In this document: positions 14,895 to 22,869 of the stretch, piece after piece | How the letters are laid out: each line of letters starts with the position of its first letter | How positions within the stretch are numbered: position 1 is the first letter of the stretch | From: MGBC102946 sp022793145 | GTDB taxonomy: Bacteria > Bacillota_I > Bacilli_A > RF39 > UBA660 | Reading direction: 5' to 3' | DNA: 28,831 bases | NCBI GenBank assembly: GCA_947426265.1 | Contig: CANEDJ010000016.1 | Coordinates: forward strand, 1-28,831 | Made by a program: the position numbers and the translations under genes | Notes under the pieces: model-generated | Told to the model about the DNA's origin: nothing | Database searches by the model: none | Seen by the model: the letters and a program-made list of their open reading frames with translations, nothing else

Positions 14895-15602
14895 TTATTT
14901 TCTAATATAACCAAACACCTGGCTTTTCATTTTGGAATAATCATCTGCATATTTTTCACATACATCATTTCCTAATGTTTCACAATCCAATTCCACATAA
15001 TCATAATTCATAACCTCTTTAAAGGTTAGGCTTCCTTGACTATAACCTGTTAAAACATTTGCATCTGTTGTTGATATATTAAAATGCCCATATTTAACAC
15101 TACTAAAAATATATGTATTTTTTTTATTGGCTTTTGTTGTTTTATTTAAAAATACAATATATTCATTTTCAGGGTTTAATGGAGTTATTCCACCATAATA
15201 ATTTATATAATTTCCTTGCCAATATGAAACTAAATCATATATTTTCAAATTTTTTCCTATTTCTATATTTTTGTCATTTTTTCCTTTAAACACTTCTAAA
15301 ATCTTCACATTATTAATGATACCAATTCCATAAAATTCAAGTTCTCCATTTACTTTAATTTTTAAAACATATTCAGATTCATTAATTAAATCTTCAATAG
15401 TATTTATTTTGTCATCATTAATAAATATTTTCTTTGTTTCTGGATATATGTTATATTCAGATTGGATAGGATTAGAAAAATATAATACATTGTTAATAAA
15501 CTGATTATAATCAATATGTTTTATTAAACTTCTGCCAACTGGAATAGCAATAATAAATCCCAATATTAATAAGCCACAAATATATATTAATATTTTTCTC
15601 AT
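14895..15602 (-). CDS. Membrane-anchored exported protein of unknown function
   Basis: 235 residues. One N-terminal hydrophobic helix (about 3-25) without a lipobox or clear cleavage site, so probably tethered with the rest outside. The outer domain is beta-rich (EYVLKIKVNGELEFYGIGIINNVKI, LKIYDLVSYW, NEYIVFLNK); this looks like a secreted OB/NTR-like barrel, but that is a visual impression. Two cysteines near the C-terminus (DCETLGNDVC) could form a disulfide. It starts at the base after the ABC ATPase stop with AGAGGA inside that gene, so it belongs to the operon. It could be an immunity or substrate-binding partner. Confidence 0.7.
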   Translation of the reverse strand: MRKILIYICGLLILGFIIAIPVGRSLIKHIDYNQFINNVLYFSNPIQSEYNIYPETKKIFINDDKINTIEDLINESEYVLKIKVNGELEFYGIGIINNVKILEVFKGKNDKNIEIGKNLKIYDLVSYWQGNYINYYGGITPLNPENEYIVFLNKTTKANKKNTYIFSSVKYGHFNISTTDANVLTGYSQGSLTFKEVMNYDYVELDCETLGNDVCEKYADDYSKMKSQVFGYIRK

Positions 15603-16247
15603 TTACAAATCCTCTTTTTTATCTTTTAATTTTCCATTTGAGATATAAAAAATCTTATCACAAAGAAACTTTAAATCTTCAATATTGTGGCTTGCTAATA
15701 AAACAATTTTATTTTGGCTTTTTAGGTCTAATATAATATTATGTAAATTTTTTATTGCTTTTTCATCTAATCCATTTGTTGGTTCATCTAAAATAATTAT
15801 TTGTTGATTCTCCATAATAGCCTGTGCTATTCTTAGTTTTTGTTTCATCCCCAAAGAATATTCTTTATATTTTTTATCCTTATCATCGTATAAATCCATT
15901 TTTTTTAATACTTCATTAATATGTTTATCATCTTTTTTATTGTTAATACGATATAATATATCTAAATTATCAAATCCAGATAAATATGGATAGAAATTTG
16001 GTGTTTCTATTAATAAACCAAAATTACTTAAATCATAATCATTATTTATGATTGATTTATCATCAACTAATACGTCTCCTACATTTGGAAATATCAATGT
16101 TGATATAGCACGAAACAACATTGTTTTCCCAGAACCATTTCTACCATAAAAACCATATACATTTCCACTACGTAAATCAAGGTTTATGTCATCTAAAATA
16201 ATTTTATCCCTTATTTTCTTTGTGTAATTTTTAACTGTCAATTTCAT
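15603..16247 (-). CDS. ABC transporter ATP-binding protein, BcrA-like
   Basis: 214 residues, a single nucleotide-binding domain. Walker A GRNGSGKT (about 35-42), signature YSLGMKQKL (about 130-138), Walker B IIILDEP with Glu near 155, and the H-loop His near 187 (LASHN). The Q-loop position reads LLIETPNFYPYLSG, with Glu in place of Gln. This form is seen in BcrA/lantibiotic-immunity and related ABC exporters. The ATG at 16247 is chosen because GGAGG lies 8 nt upstream; GTG at 16256 overlaps that site. It overlaps the preceding membrane protein gene by 17 nt and should energise the three membrane proteins of the cluster. Confidence 0.92.
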   Translation of the reverse strand: MKLTVKNYTKKIRDKIILDDINLDLRSGNVYGFYGRNGSGKTMLFRAISTLIFPNVGDVLVDDKSIINNDYDLSNFGLLIETPNFYPYLSGFDNLDILYRINNKKDDKHINEVLKKMDLYDDKDKKYKEYSLGMKQKLRIAQAIMENQQIIILDEPTNGLDEKAIKNLHNIILDLKSQNKIVLLASHNIEDLKFLCDKIFYISNGKLKDKKEDL

Positions 16248-16905
16248 ATTTGACACCTCCCAAATCCTTTTTTCTATATATAAATTTTATAAACAATATT
16301 AGTATTACTATTAGCAAAATATCAATAATATTAATATTATAATTACAGTATAAATTGATGAATGGAATAAATGATAACTTAAAAAAGTTCATTAATATTA
16401 TAATGATCGAAATAACAATGGCATATGAATAAATAAAATTATTATTAAATATTGAAAAGGCTAAAATACTAATAGATAAAAGATAAGTTTCTAACATATA
16501 TTTTATAATAATCAAAAAAGTTATTTCGTTTATTGGGATGTTAAATTTAAAAGTATACATAAAAATAAACCATTGTATAAAAATAGTAATCATTGTAAAC
16601 AATATACTTTGACCCAAGTTTTCTTTTAAACATTCAAATAAATATCTATTTCTATTTTTAAACCTAGTATCAAAATTTATCAATTTATAATATAAAGAAC
16701 TTGTCAATAGAAAAGTACCTGAAATTATTGGAATCATCCATACAAAATTTATATAACTATTTGTTGAACTAAAAGCTAATATATTAAGAGGTATGCGGAA
16801 ATAATCATCTATAATTTCTGATAAATAAGGTTTTTTTAATATACAACTAATTAATATTATAAAAATATATAGTAATAACTTTTTTTTATCATATTTCCTC
16901 ATCAT
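16231..16905 (-). CDS. Polytopic membrane protein of the ABC cluster (permease candidate 3)
   Basis: 224 residues with about six hydrophobic helices and an early basic stretch (RKYDKKK). No recognised motif; the size and topology fit an ABC-2 type half permease. The start ATG overlaps the previous membrane protein by 17 nt and has no clear Shine-Dalgarno of its own, so translation is probably coupled. It in turn overlaps the ATPase gene. Strong AT bias and Ile/Phe/Asn/Lys composition. Function as a permease is inferred from context. Confidence 0.7.
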   Translation of the reverse strand: MMRKYDKKKLLLYIFIILISCILKKPYLSEIIDDYFRIPLNILAFSSTNSYINFVWMIPIISGTFLLTSSLYYKLINFDTRFKNRNRYLFECLKENLGQSILFTMITIFIQWFIFMYTFKFNIPINEITFLIIIKYMLETYLLSISILAFSIFNNNFIYSYAIVISIIIILMNFFKLSFIPFINLYCNYNINIIDILLIVILILFIKFIYRKKDLGGVKYEIDS

Positions 16906-17569
16906 TTTTCAATATAAAATCCTTTCTTCTTATCTTTAAATTTAATACTGTAAACATAATTAAGTCTAACATTAAAATAAATAATAAATAAATTATACTG
17001 TTCTTATATATATAAAAGACTTTATATATAGTTTCTAAATCAAAAAGTTTATTATTAAAAAAGAAGAAATTAAAATATTCCAAAATAAAATCAAAAGCAG
17101 TATACAGAAAAACAAAAATAATTGATGATACATAATGATTCTTAGCAAAAATATCAATCACTTTTATTGTTAAAGAAATTGTTATATATATTATCATAAT
17201 ATTTATAGTAATGATAACTATATCAATAATATAGTGAATTGATGTAGGCAATGAAAAAAGCATTACCACTAAATTAAAAATAGAAAATATAATGATACTC
17301 AATAGGAGTTCTAATTTTATACTTTTCTTCAAAAATATTTGTTTTGATTCATGTCTAGATATAATGCATGAGTTACTCATAGTTTTATATATAACATATT
17401 CTATTATAATAGATAAAATAATTAAAAAATATCTTATAGATATAATACCTAATCTTCCCATATATATCTCTAAAAAGTTACTTCTAGTACCATTTGCCAT
17501 AAACAAACCTACTATAATACTTAACAAAATAAGAAAATAAACTTGTTTATTCTTAATTATATAAATCAT
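16889..17569 (-). CDS. Polytopic membrane protein of the ABC cluster (permease candidate 2)
   Basis: 226 residues with six likely membrane helices; the second half contains an aromatic stretch (EYFNFFFFNN) between helices 4 and 5. No named family is recognised. It overlaps the upstream membrane gene by 4 nt and the downstream one by 17 nt. Matching size with the gene at 16231 suggests that two half permeases form a heterodimer. It differs from the 267-residue protein upstream, so the three are not simple duplicates. Confidence 0.7.
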   Translation of the reverse strand: MIYIIKNKQVYFLILLSIIVGLFMANGTRSNFLEIYMGRLGIISIRYFLIILSIIIEYVIYKTMSNSCIISRHESKQIFLKKSIKLELLLSIIIFSIFNLVVMLFSLPTSIHYIIDIVIITINIMIIYITISLTIKVIDIFAKNHYVSSIIFVFLYTAFDFILEYFNFFFFNNKLFDLETIYKVFYIYKNSIIYLLFILMLDLIMFTVLNLKIRRKDFILKNDEEI

Positions 17570-18369
17570 AATAAATCCTTCTTTTGCTGGCTAAATCTTA
17601 ATAAAATAATACTTACTAATAATAAGATGAAATATAATATTATTGAATCATTCACTTTAAATACTGATAACGGTTGCAATTGACCAACAATTGAATATTG
17701 ACTAAGATTTAATAATGGACATACAAATTCTGTAAATAACATAATAAAAAATGGAAAAACATAAATTATTATTTTTTGTTTTACAAAGAACGAGATTGAA
17801 TAAGCTAATCCAGATAAGAGACTTAATATAAATGATACATGTGCAATTACACAAATTAAGAATAAAGGTAAGTTTGATAATCGCAAAGAATCCATAAATA
17901 AAAATTTTTTACTAACCATATAAAATGCTGAATTTTGAAAATAAGAAAGGGCATTCCCACTTCCATATATAAAATACAAAGAAATGTAGTTTAATAAAAA
18001 TGATAAAAAATTAATTAAAAATACTGTAAATATTATTATTATAAATCTCGAAAATATTAATTTTTTTTGATTTAATCTAGTATATAAAAACATATTTGTT
18101 TTTTGCCTTTTTTCTATAAAATTTATATCAGAAAAAATTGTTGAACAAAGGATAGGAAAAACTATTATAATTATCATATTTAAATTAACAGATGGATTAT
18201 ATAAAATATATAAATACTCTGCTCTATAACCGGTTTCAAACAATGTATTCAAATTATAATGTATAACCAGAAATACATGAATTAAATTAATCAACAAGAT
18301 TCCAATTATTGCAAAATAAAATTCTTTTTTTTGAATTAAGCACTTCAAACTATATATAAATTCCTTCAT
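17566..18369 (-). CDS. Polytopic membrane protein of the ABC cluster (permease candidate 1)
   Basis: 267 residues with about six membrane helices. A large outer loop follows helix 1 (about 37-60, LFETGYRAEYLYILYNPSVN). A cytoplasmic FIEKRQKTNMFLYTRLNQKKL segment after helix 2 is the kind of coupling segment found in ABC-2 permeases. First gene after the hairpin that follows the secreted protein, with its own AGGTGA ribosome site. Likely the main translocation subunit. Family not assigned with certainty. Confidence 0.72.
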   Translation of the reverse strand: MKEFIYSLKCLIQKKEFYFAIIGILLINLIHVFLVIHYNLNTLFETGYRAEYLYILYNPSVNLNMIIIIVFPILCSTIFSDINFIEKRQKTNMFLYTRLNQKKLIFSRFIIIIFTVFLINFLSFLLNYISLYFIYGSGNALSYFQNSAFYMVSKKFLFMDSLRLSNLPLFLICVIAHVSFILSLLSGLAYSISFFVKQKIIIYVFPFFIMLFTEFVCPLLNLSQYSIVGQLQPLSVFKVNDSIILYFILLLVSIILLRFSQQKKDLL

Positions 18370-18398
18370 TAATTCACCTGCAACTTTCTAATATTTTA

Positions 18399-18440
18399 TA
18401 AGTAAACAAACACCAATAAAAATTGGCGTTTGTTTACTTA
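18399..18440 (-). promoter_or_regulatory. 19-bp intercistronic hairpin between the secreted protein and ABC genes
   Basis: Arms 18440-18422 and 18417-18399 pair over 19 bp on the minus-strand RNA, with a single G-U wobble and a UUUU loop. It starts 8 nt after the stop of the secreted protein. There is no long U tract beyond it, so partial termination or 3'-end protection is more likely than complete termination. Confidence 0.8.
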
Positions 18441-18448
18441 ATTCCAAT

Positions 18449-18889
18449 CTAGTAATCTACTACTCCAGTAACTGCACCTTTATTTAATGACCAATTATGA
18501 TTACGAGCTCTTAAGCCCATCTTTTGACCATTTCCATATGTATATCCATAAGGAACAGATACTTCATCTTGATCACCTTTTTCAAAATCTTCTCTGTAAA
18601 TATAGCTTCCTGTTGTTCCCCAAGTAACAGTTTTACCATCGCTTGAATAAGCTCCAGCATAAAATGTTACAGCCTTAATTCCAGTAAATGCCTCAAGGTA
18701 AACCATTGCATGATTAGCTGTTGGAGTAGTTACATATCCATTTCCAGTGCCATCACCAGTTTGGACATATCCTTGTGCTTTTGGGATTTGTAAATGGAAT
18801 GCTGCTTGTCCTGCATACGCTGTTCCAATTGATACAATTCCTAGCAATGCAACCGTAGCCATCAACAATCCTTTATTTTTCTTTTTCAT
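18449..18889 (-). CDS. Small secreted protein of the ABC cluster
   Basis: 146 residues with a clear Sec signal peptide: KKKNKG, hydrophobic core LLMATVALLGIVSIG, cleavage likely after AYA near residue 26. The mature part (~120 residues) is Gly/Tyr/Thr-rich, has no cysteine, and ends in a GQKMGLRARNHNWSLNKGAV segment. That ending and the size recall small exported proteins sometimes annotated DUF2712 that sit beside ABC transporters; I cannot confirm it without a profile search. Strong GGAGGTG ribosome site and its own promoter. High expression relative to the ABC genes is suggested by the hairpin that follows. It could be a bacteriocin-like or signalling protein. Confidence 0.75.
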   Translation of the reverse strand: MKKKNKGLLMATVALLGIVSIGTAYAGQAAFHLQIPKAQGYVQTGDGTGNGYVTTPTANHAMVYLEAFTGIKAVTFYAGAYSSDGKTVTWGTTGSYIYREDFEKGDQDEVSVPYGYTYGNGQKMGLRARNHNWSLNKGAVTGVVDY

Positions 18890-18985
18890 TTTTTCACCTC
18901 CATTTCTTTTTAATATAGATGAACTAGACTTTTAAAAAAATATTTTCTTAGAAAGAATACTGCGACATTCACTCTACTTGTTATA

Positions 18986-19013
18986 AGTATATCACAAATA
19001 CTTCATATTTCAA
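18986..19013 (-). promoter_or_regulatory. Predicted sigma-A promoter of the secreted-protein/ABC operon
   Basis: Minus strand TTGAAA (19013-19008), 16-nt spacer, TATACT (18991-18986). It leaves a leader of about 90 nt before the gene. This is the best promoter-like match in 18890-19179. Confidence 0.6.
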
Positions 19014-19043
19014 CTTTTTTCGACTTATTTAGACTAATAAACC

Positions 19044-19134
19044 TCATATTTCTATATTACTTGAAACAAATCTTCCTCCCCATTTATACCCATCTCCAGG
19101 GAAGCGCCTTCTACTATATAAATGTAGATTTTTC
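19044..19134 (-). other. Possible coding remnant upstream of the secreted-protein operon
   Basis: A minus-strand frame between stop codons reads RRFPGDGYKWGGRF then VSSNIEI. It is Gly/Arg-rich and locally GC-richer than its surroundings. It is in the same frame as the shifted tail of the pseudogene next to it. No start codon or ribosome site supports an intact gene. Confidence 0.25.
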
Positions 19135-19179
19135 TACTATTCCCGTCACCTTTAATGTGCTGCTGCCTTTAAACAATAC

Positions 19180-20019
19180 TCATCTGGCATGATCTTCACT
19201 ACAACTTCTATAACGTTCTTCTACTCTATCAAAATTGATTAGAGATGTATCACCATTATTAGCAATCATCATATCTAATATTAAATTATCTTTATATCTT
19301 GGAATTACTAAAGCTTCTCTAAATACATAATATTTATTATTTACTTCTATTACTCCTACAGAAAACGGTGTTGTATAATCATTCACTTCATTTCCATTTT
19401 CTACTTTACAAGAATTAAAAGAACAATAATTCATATGAACATCATAAATTTGATAGAAATACTTACTATCCTTTTTAGAACTCTTTACTAGATTCTTATT
19501 AATATGATAATCTCCTTCCATTGTTATTTTAAATAATACTGAACCATATTCAAAAATCATATGTCTTAGTCTATTTTCTAATGGCCCAAATAATTCAATT
19601 TTATAACGACTAAATTCTTTTAAAATATCTGGATAATTATTTTCTAATAAATAAGAATTTGCTTCCTCTAAATTTCTACTTTGTACCATATCTACATAAG
19701 AAAGTGCTACTTGAAAGAAATCTTCATTATTAGTAGATGGATTATTCTGTACGATTGCCTCTGGCTTTTCTGTTACTTTTTCTATAGAAAAGGTATTTGA
19801 CTATTTTATATTTACAAATACTGATATAGTCGTAACTAAAATAGAACAAGCCATAACAAAACCATACAAATAATGAATTATAAACTTTTTAAAATTTTTA
19901 GAAAAAGTCTCTTCTGCTTCACCCATTCCATTTTCTATAAGATAGTCAATAAGTAAATGCTTTTTTGGCTCTAATTTTCAAAAGCATTTCTTACGTCTCT
20001 TTCTTTTATTATCATTCAT
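19180..20019 (-). pseudogene. Decayed gene for a single-pass membrane protein
   Basis: From an ATG at 20019 one frame runs without shift to 19180 but is cut by TGA at 19980-19978 (codon 14) and TAG at 19803-19801 (codon 73). Between and beyond the stops the translation stays protein-like. There is a basic N-terminus (NDNKRKRRKK), then EPKKHLLIDYLIENG, then a membrane helix (about residues 50-70, LYGFVMACSILVTTISVFV). An outer domain of ~200 residues follows, ending EERYRSCSEDHAR. A one-base shift near the end would add MPDEYCLKAAAH up to 19152. The 169-residue open part starting at 19689 has no ribosome site of its own. Family unknown. TGA is stop in this genome, so readthrough is unlikely. 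Confidence 0.7.
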
Positions 20020-20060
20020 TTTATCTCATTAAATCAACATTTCTTCTTTTATATTCTTCA

Positions 20061-20918
20061 CTATTCTTCTACTCTAACCACTCTTTTTTTCTCAGCTACA
20101 TTTCCAGAGGGATCAATAGCACGATAAGTAAGTACATATCTTCCTGGAATAGATGACAAAGATCCTTCTATCTCTACTTTTAAATCTTCATTAGAATTGT
20201 CGCTAATCATAACTCCATTCATTAAGTTCATATTTTTTGTTTCTTCTGGTTTTATTGTTAAACGGTCCGTTTGAATTACTGGTTTCTCTTTATCAGATAC
20301 AACTACAATTCGAGTAATTGTGCTTACCTCTTCTGCATAAGAAGTATGATAAGTTAATTGATATGTTCTTGCTTTTGAAGTATCTATGCGTGATACTGTT
20401 TTTCCTTCTGTTGTAATTTTTATTTTACTTTCATCTGGTAAATTTCCTTCTATTGTAATTGCTTCATATCCAGGATCTTCATAAGGTCGATTCAATTCAG
20501 CATGTTCTATTGCTTTCCCTCTCATCACAATCATTGGAGCTTGTTTTTTTACTTCGTCATAATCTTTAATCATATTTTCATCTTGATCAAATACAGTATA
20601 CTCATATCCTTTTTCTTTTTTTTCTATCTGCATCAATAATTGATTGGAAAAATTCATTCTCTCTCTTGGATTTATAAATTTTGAATTAATATAACCAGCT
20701 TGCTTTAAAGTACGAAGAGGAACTATAATTACATCTCCTTTTTCCTTCGGCAAAAAGTCTTGATATTCTGCTCCCCATTTTTCTAAAGCAACCTTCAATT
20801 CTTCAATTCGCCGCTTGTACTTTTTCTTTGCATTATAACTTCTTGTCACTGAAAATATAGTTGTTGCCACAATAATTATTCCTATTATAATTAATAAACG
20901 TTTTAATCCACTTTCCAT
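20061..20918 (-). CDS. Membrane-anchored protein with Ig-like (DUF5011-type) domains
   Basis: 285 residues. N-terminal membrane helix (about 5-25), then a basic helical stretch (KKKYKRRIEELKVALEKW). A pilin-like or coiled region follows to ~110 and two beta-sandwich repeats. The first repeat (about 125-205) has DPGYEAITIEG and YQLTYHTSY. The second (about 208-285) has YRAIDPSGNVAEKKRVVRV, the classic DUF5011/bacterial Ig ending. These domains usually act in adhesion or as spacers outside the cell. The ATG at 20918 is preferred: AGGTGA lies 7 nt upstream and overlaps the GTG at 20927. It has its own extended -10 promoter and is divergent from the pseudouridine synthase. Confidence 0.75.
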   Translation of the reverse strand: MESGLKRLLIIIGIIIVATTIFSVTRSYNAKKKYKRRIEELKVALEKWGAEYQDFLPKEKGDVIIVPLRTLKQAGYINSKFINPRERMNFSNQLLMQIEKKEKGYEYTVFDQDENMIKDYDEVKKQAPMIVMRGKAIEHAELNRPYEDPGYEAITIEGNLPDESKIKITTEGKTVSRIDTSKARTYQLTYHTSYAEEVSTITRIVVVSDKEKPVIQTDRLTIKPEETKNMNLMNGVMISDNSNEDLKVEIEGSLSSIPGRYVLTYRAIDPSGNVAEKKRVVRVEE

Positions 20919-20935
20919 AAGTATCACCTATTATT

Positions 20936-20964
20936 AGTATAACATTTTTAAGAAAAGTTTCCAA
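20936..20964 (-). promoter_or_regulatory. Predicted promoter of the Ig-like protein gene
   Basis: Minus strand TTGGAA (20964-20959), 17-nt spacer ending in TGT, TATACT (20941-20936). Confidence 0.65.
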
Positions 20965-20982
20965 ATATTTTAAAATTTATGT

Positions 20983-20993
20983 TACAATATAAT
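20983..20993 (+). promoter_or_regulatory. Probable -10 region of the pseudouridine synthase gene
   Basis: TACAAT (20983-20988, preceded by TGT) overlaps TATAAT (20988-20993). Both lie very near the AGAGGGA ribosome site, so the true start point is uncertain. Confidence 0.4.
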
Positions 20994-21005
20994 AGAGGGA
21001 TAGCT

Positions 21006-21869
21006 ATGAAGAAATTAGAAATTATGGAATTTAATGTCACAAAAGAAGAACAATTATTAAACTTTCTTTATCAAAATGTACAAGGAAAGTCAAAAAATAA
21101 TATCAAGTCCTTGCTTAAAAATGGTCAAGTTTTTGTCAATTCAAAAAAACAAACAAAATTCGATTTTCTATTAAATAAAAATGATCATATCAAAATACAG
21201 CTTAGAAAATTAAATTCTTTTCCATATAAAATTTTATATGAAGATGAAAGCTTGATAGCAATCGAAAAACCAGCTGGTGTTCTCACAATTTCAACAGAAC
21301 AAGAAAAAGAAAAAACAGCTTATAAAATTGTACGAAATTACTTACAGAAAAAAGGACAAAAAGTATTTATTGTACATCGTTTAGACCGTGATACTTCTGG
21401 AATATTATTATTCGCAAAAAATGAAAAAATGAAAATCATGCTACAAAAGCATTGGAACGATATTACATTAAAAAGAGGATATATGGCAATTGTTGAAGGA
21501 CCTATGAAAACTGACTTTGGAACAATTCGAAGTTTCTTAAAAGAAGAAAACAACAAAATGGTTCATTCTACCAAAGGAATGGATGGTAAATTGGCAATTA
21601 CTCGTTATCAAACAATTGAAAAAAATAAAGAATATAGTTTATTAGAAGTTTTCTTAGAAACTGGAAGAAAAAATCAAATCAGAGTTCATATGAGCGAAGC
21701 AGGCCATCCTATCATTGGTGATACAAAATATCATGCTACTAAAAATCCAATAGGTAGATTAGGTTTACACTCTCATATATTAGAATTTATTCATCCTTTT
21801 TCAAAGAAAATAATCAGTTTAGAGACTCCTATTCCAGATAAGTTCAGTAAATTATTAAAACATGAATGA
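21006..21869 (+). CDS. RluA/RluD-family pseudouridine synthase
   Basis: Converts specific uridines in rRNA or tRNA to pseudouridine. About 287 residues: an N-terminal S4-like RNA-binding domain (about 15-75, LLNFLYQNVQGKSKNNIKSLLKNGQVFVNSK), then the catalytic domain with the invariant HRLDRDTSG block (catalytic Asp in DRDTSG) near residues 125-133. GRKNQIRVHM and GHPIIGDTKYH follow toward the end. The ATG at 21006 has AGAGGGA upstream; an earlier frame-compatible ATG at 20979 overlaps the promoter. The paralogue (RluD, YlyB, YjbO, YhcT type) cannot be set by eye. Confidence 0.9.
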   Translation: MKKLEIMEFNVTKEEQLLNFLYQNVQGKSKNNIKSLLKNGQVFVNSKKQTKFDFLLNKNDHIKIQLRKLNSFPYKILYEDESLIAIEKPAGVLTISTEQEKEKTAYKIVRNYLQKKGQKVFIVHRLDRDTSGILLFAKNEKMKIMLQKHWNDITLKRGYMAIVEGPMKTDFGTIRSFLKEENNKMVHSTKGMDGKLAITRYQTIEKNKEYSLLEVFLETGRKNQIRVHMSEAGHPIIGDTKYHATKNPIGRLGLHSHILEFIHPFSKKIISLETPIPDKFSKLLKHE

Positions 21870-21892
21870 GTTAACAAATTCATTCTTTTTTT
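21864..21892 (+). terminator. Intrinsic terminator of the pseudouridine synthase gene
   Basis: GAATGA (21864-21869, containing the TGA stop) pairs with TCATTC (21880-21885), followed by seven T. Confidence 0.7.
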
Positions 21893-21947
21893 ATCTTACT
21901 AAAAATATTTACTCAATTCTTTTATAATGAATATTATATTTTAGAAT

Positions 21948-21969
21948 AAAAAAAGAAGTAGATACTTCC
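21948..21969 (-). terminator. Intrinsic terminator of the prfB-yitT-ftsEX operon
   Basis: A short stem GAAGT/ACTTC (extended by one G-U pair) with an ATCT loop is followed by seven U on the minus strand. It begins at the ftsX stop codon. Confidence 0.7.
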
Positions 21970-22869
21970 TTATATTTTTAAATGTTTTCTAACTGCTCTC
22001 CAGCTTCCAAACATTCCCACTAAAATACCAATTACCAATAGAACCATTGATACAACATAAATAAATGGCTCTGGTTTAATCAGTTTGATAAAAGGTGAAA
22101 ATAATTGTCCATTAAAATTGTTATAAAGTGCTGTATATCCATAAATAGTAGCTAATATTGGGATAATTGCTCCAAACATTCCTAAAAACAATCCTTCAAA
22201 TAAAAATGGTATTTTGATATTTAAGTTACTGGCTCCTACAAGTCGCATAATTTCAATTTCTCTTTTTCTTGAGAAAATTGTAATCTTAATTGTATTTGCA
22301 ATTAAGAAAGCAGTTACAATGATAAGTGCTATAACCATGCCAATACTAATTTTCTTTACAACATCAAATACTGTTACTAATTGTTCTACCATTCCTTCTC
22401 CATATTTAACAACACTAACATGGTCGATCTCTTTTATTTGATTGGCTGTCTTTTTTATAAGATCAATATCTTTTACTTTCACTTGATATGTATCTTGAAT
22501 CGGATTTTCTTCTTCGTCATAATTTCCTAAAATATTTTTAAAAACATCAGAAGATTCCATCATTTCTTTTGAAATAGACATTTTATCTTGAAATTCAATA
22601 GAAGCAATATTATCTAAAACATCAATACTATCTCTTACATCTTCAATCTGTTCTTTTGTTATATCACGATCCAAAAATACTACAATTGTAACATCTTTTT
22701 CAACTAATGTCGCAAAGTTATTTACATTATCAGATAAAATCATAGCTAAAGCAACCACAATTAATGTAATTGTAATACAAGAAATAGACGCCAATGAAAG
22801 AGAAAAATTTCTAAAGACACTTTTAAAAGCATCTCTAATATTTCTACTTAAAATTCTAAATCCCCTCAT
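21970..22869 (-). CDS. ftsX: Cell division ABC transporter permease FtsX
   Basis: Partner of FtsE in controlling peptidoglycan hydrolases at the septum or side wall. About 299 residues. A cytoplasmic start is followed by TM1 (about 20-45, SLASISCITITLIVVALAM), an outer loop of ~120 residues and a C-terminal block of three helices. That block includes the FtsX-family KREIEIMRLVGAS motif. Four-helix topology fits. The ATG at 22869 has AAAGGA 10 nt upstream inside ftsE; the earlier ATG at 22890 has no ribosome site. Either way it overlaps ftsE (14 or 35 nt). Confidence 0.95.
   Translation of the reverse strand: MRGFRILSRNIRDAFKSVFRNFSLSLASISCITITLIVVALAMILSDNVNNFATLVEKDVTIVVFLDRDITKEQIEDVRDSIDVLDNIASIEFQDKMSISKEMMESSDVFKNILGNYDEEENPIQDTYQVKVKDIDLIKKTANQIKEIDHVSVVKYGEGMVEQLVTVFDVVKKISIGMVIALIIVTAFLIANTIKITIFSRKREIEIMRLVGASNLNIKIPFLFEGLFLGMFGAIIPILATIYGYTALYNNFNGQLFSPFIKLIKPEPFIYVVSMVLLVIGILVGMFGSWRAVRKHLKI

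Noticed and set aside
14895..18889. Lactococcin 972-type bacteriocin cluster
   Set aside because: That system has one very large membrane protein next to the ATPase. Here there are three small ones, and the secreted protein does not show the lactococcin 972 pattern.
19689..20019. TGA read as tryptophan to rescue the decayed gene
   Set aside because: RF2 is present with an intact UGA-dependent frameshift, many genes here stop at TGA, and a TAG also interrupts the gene.
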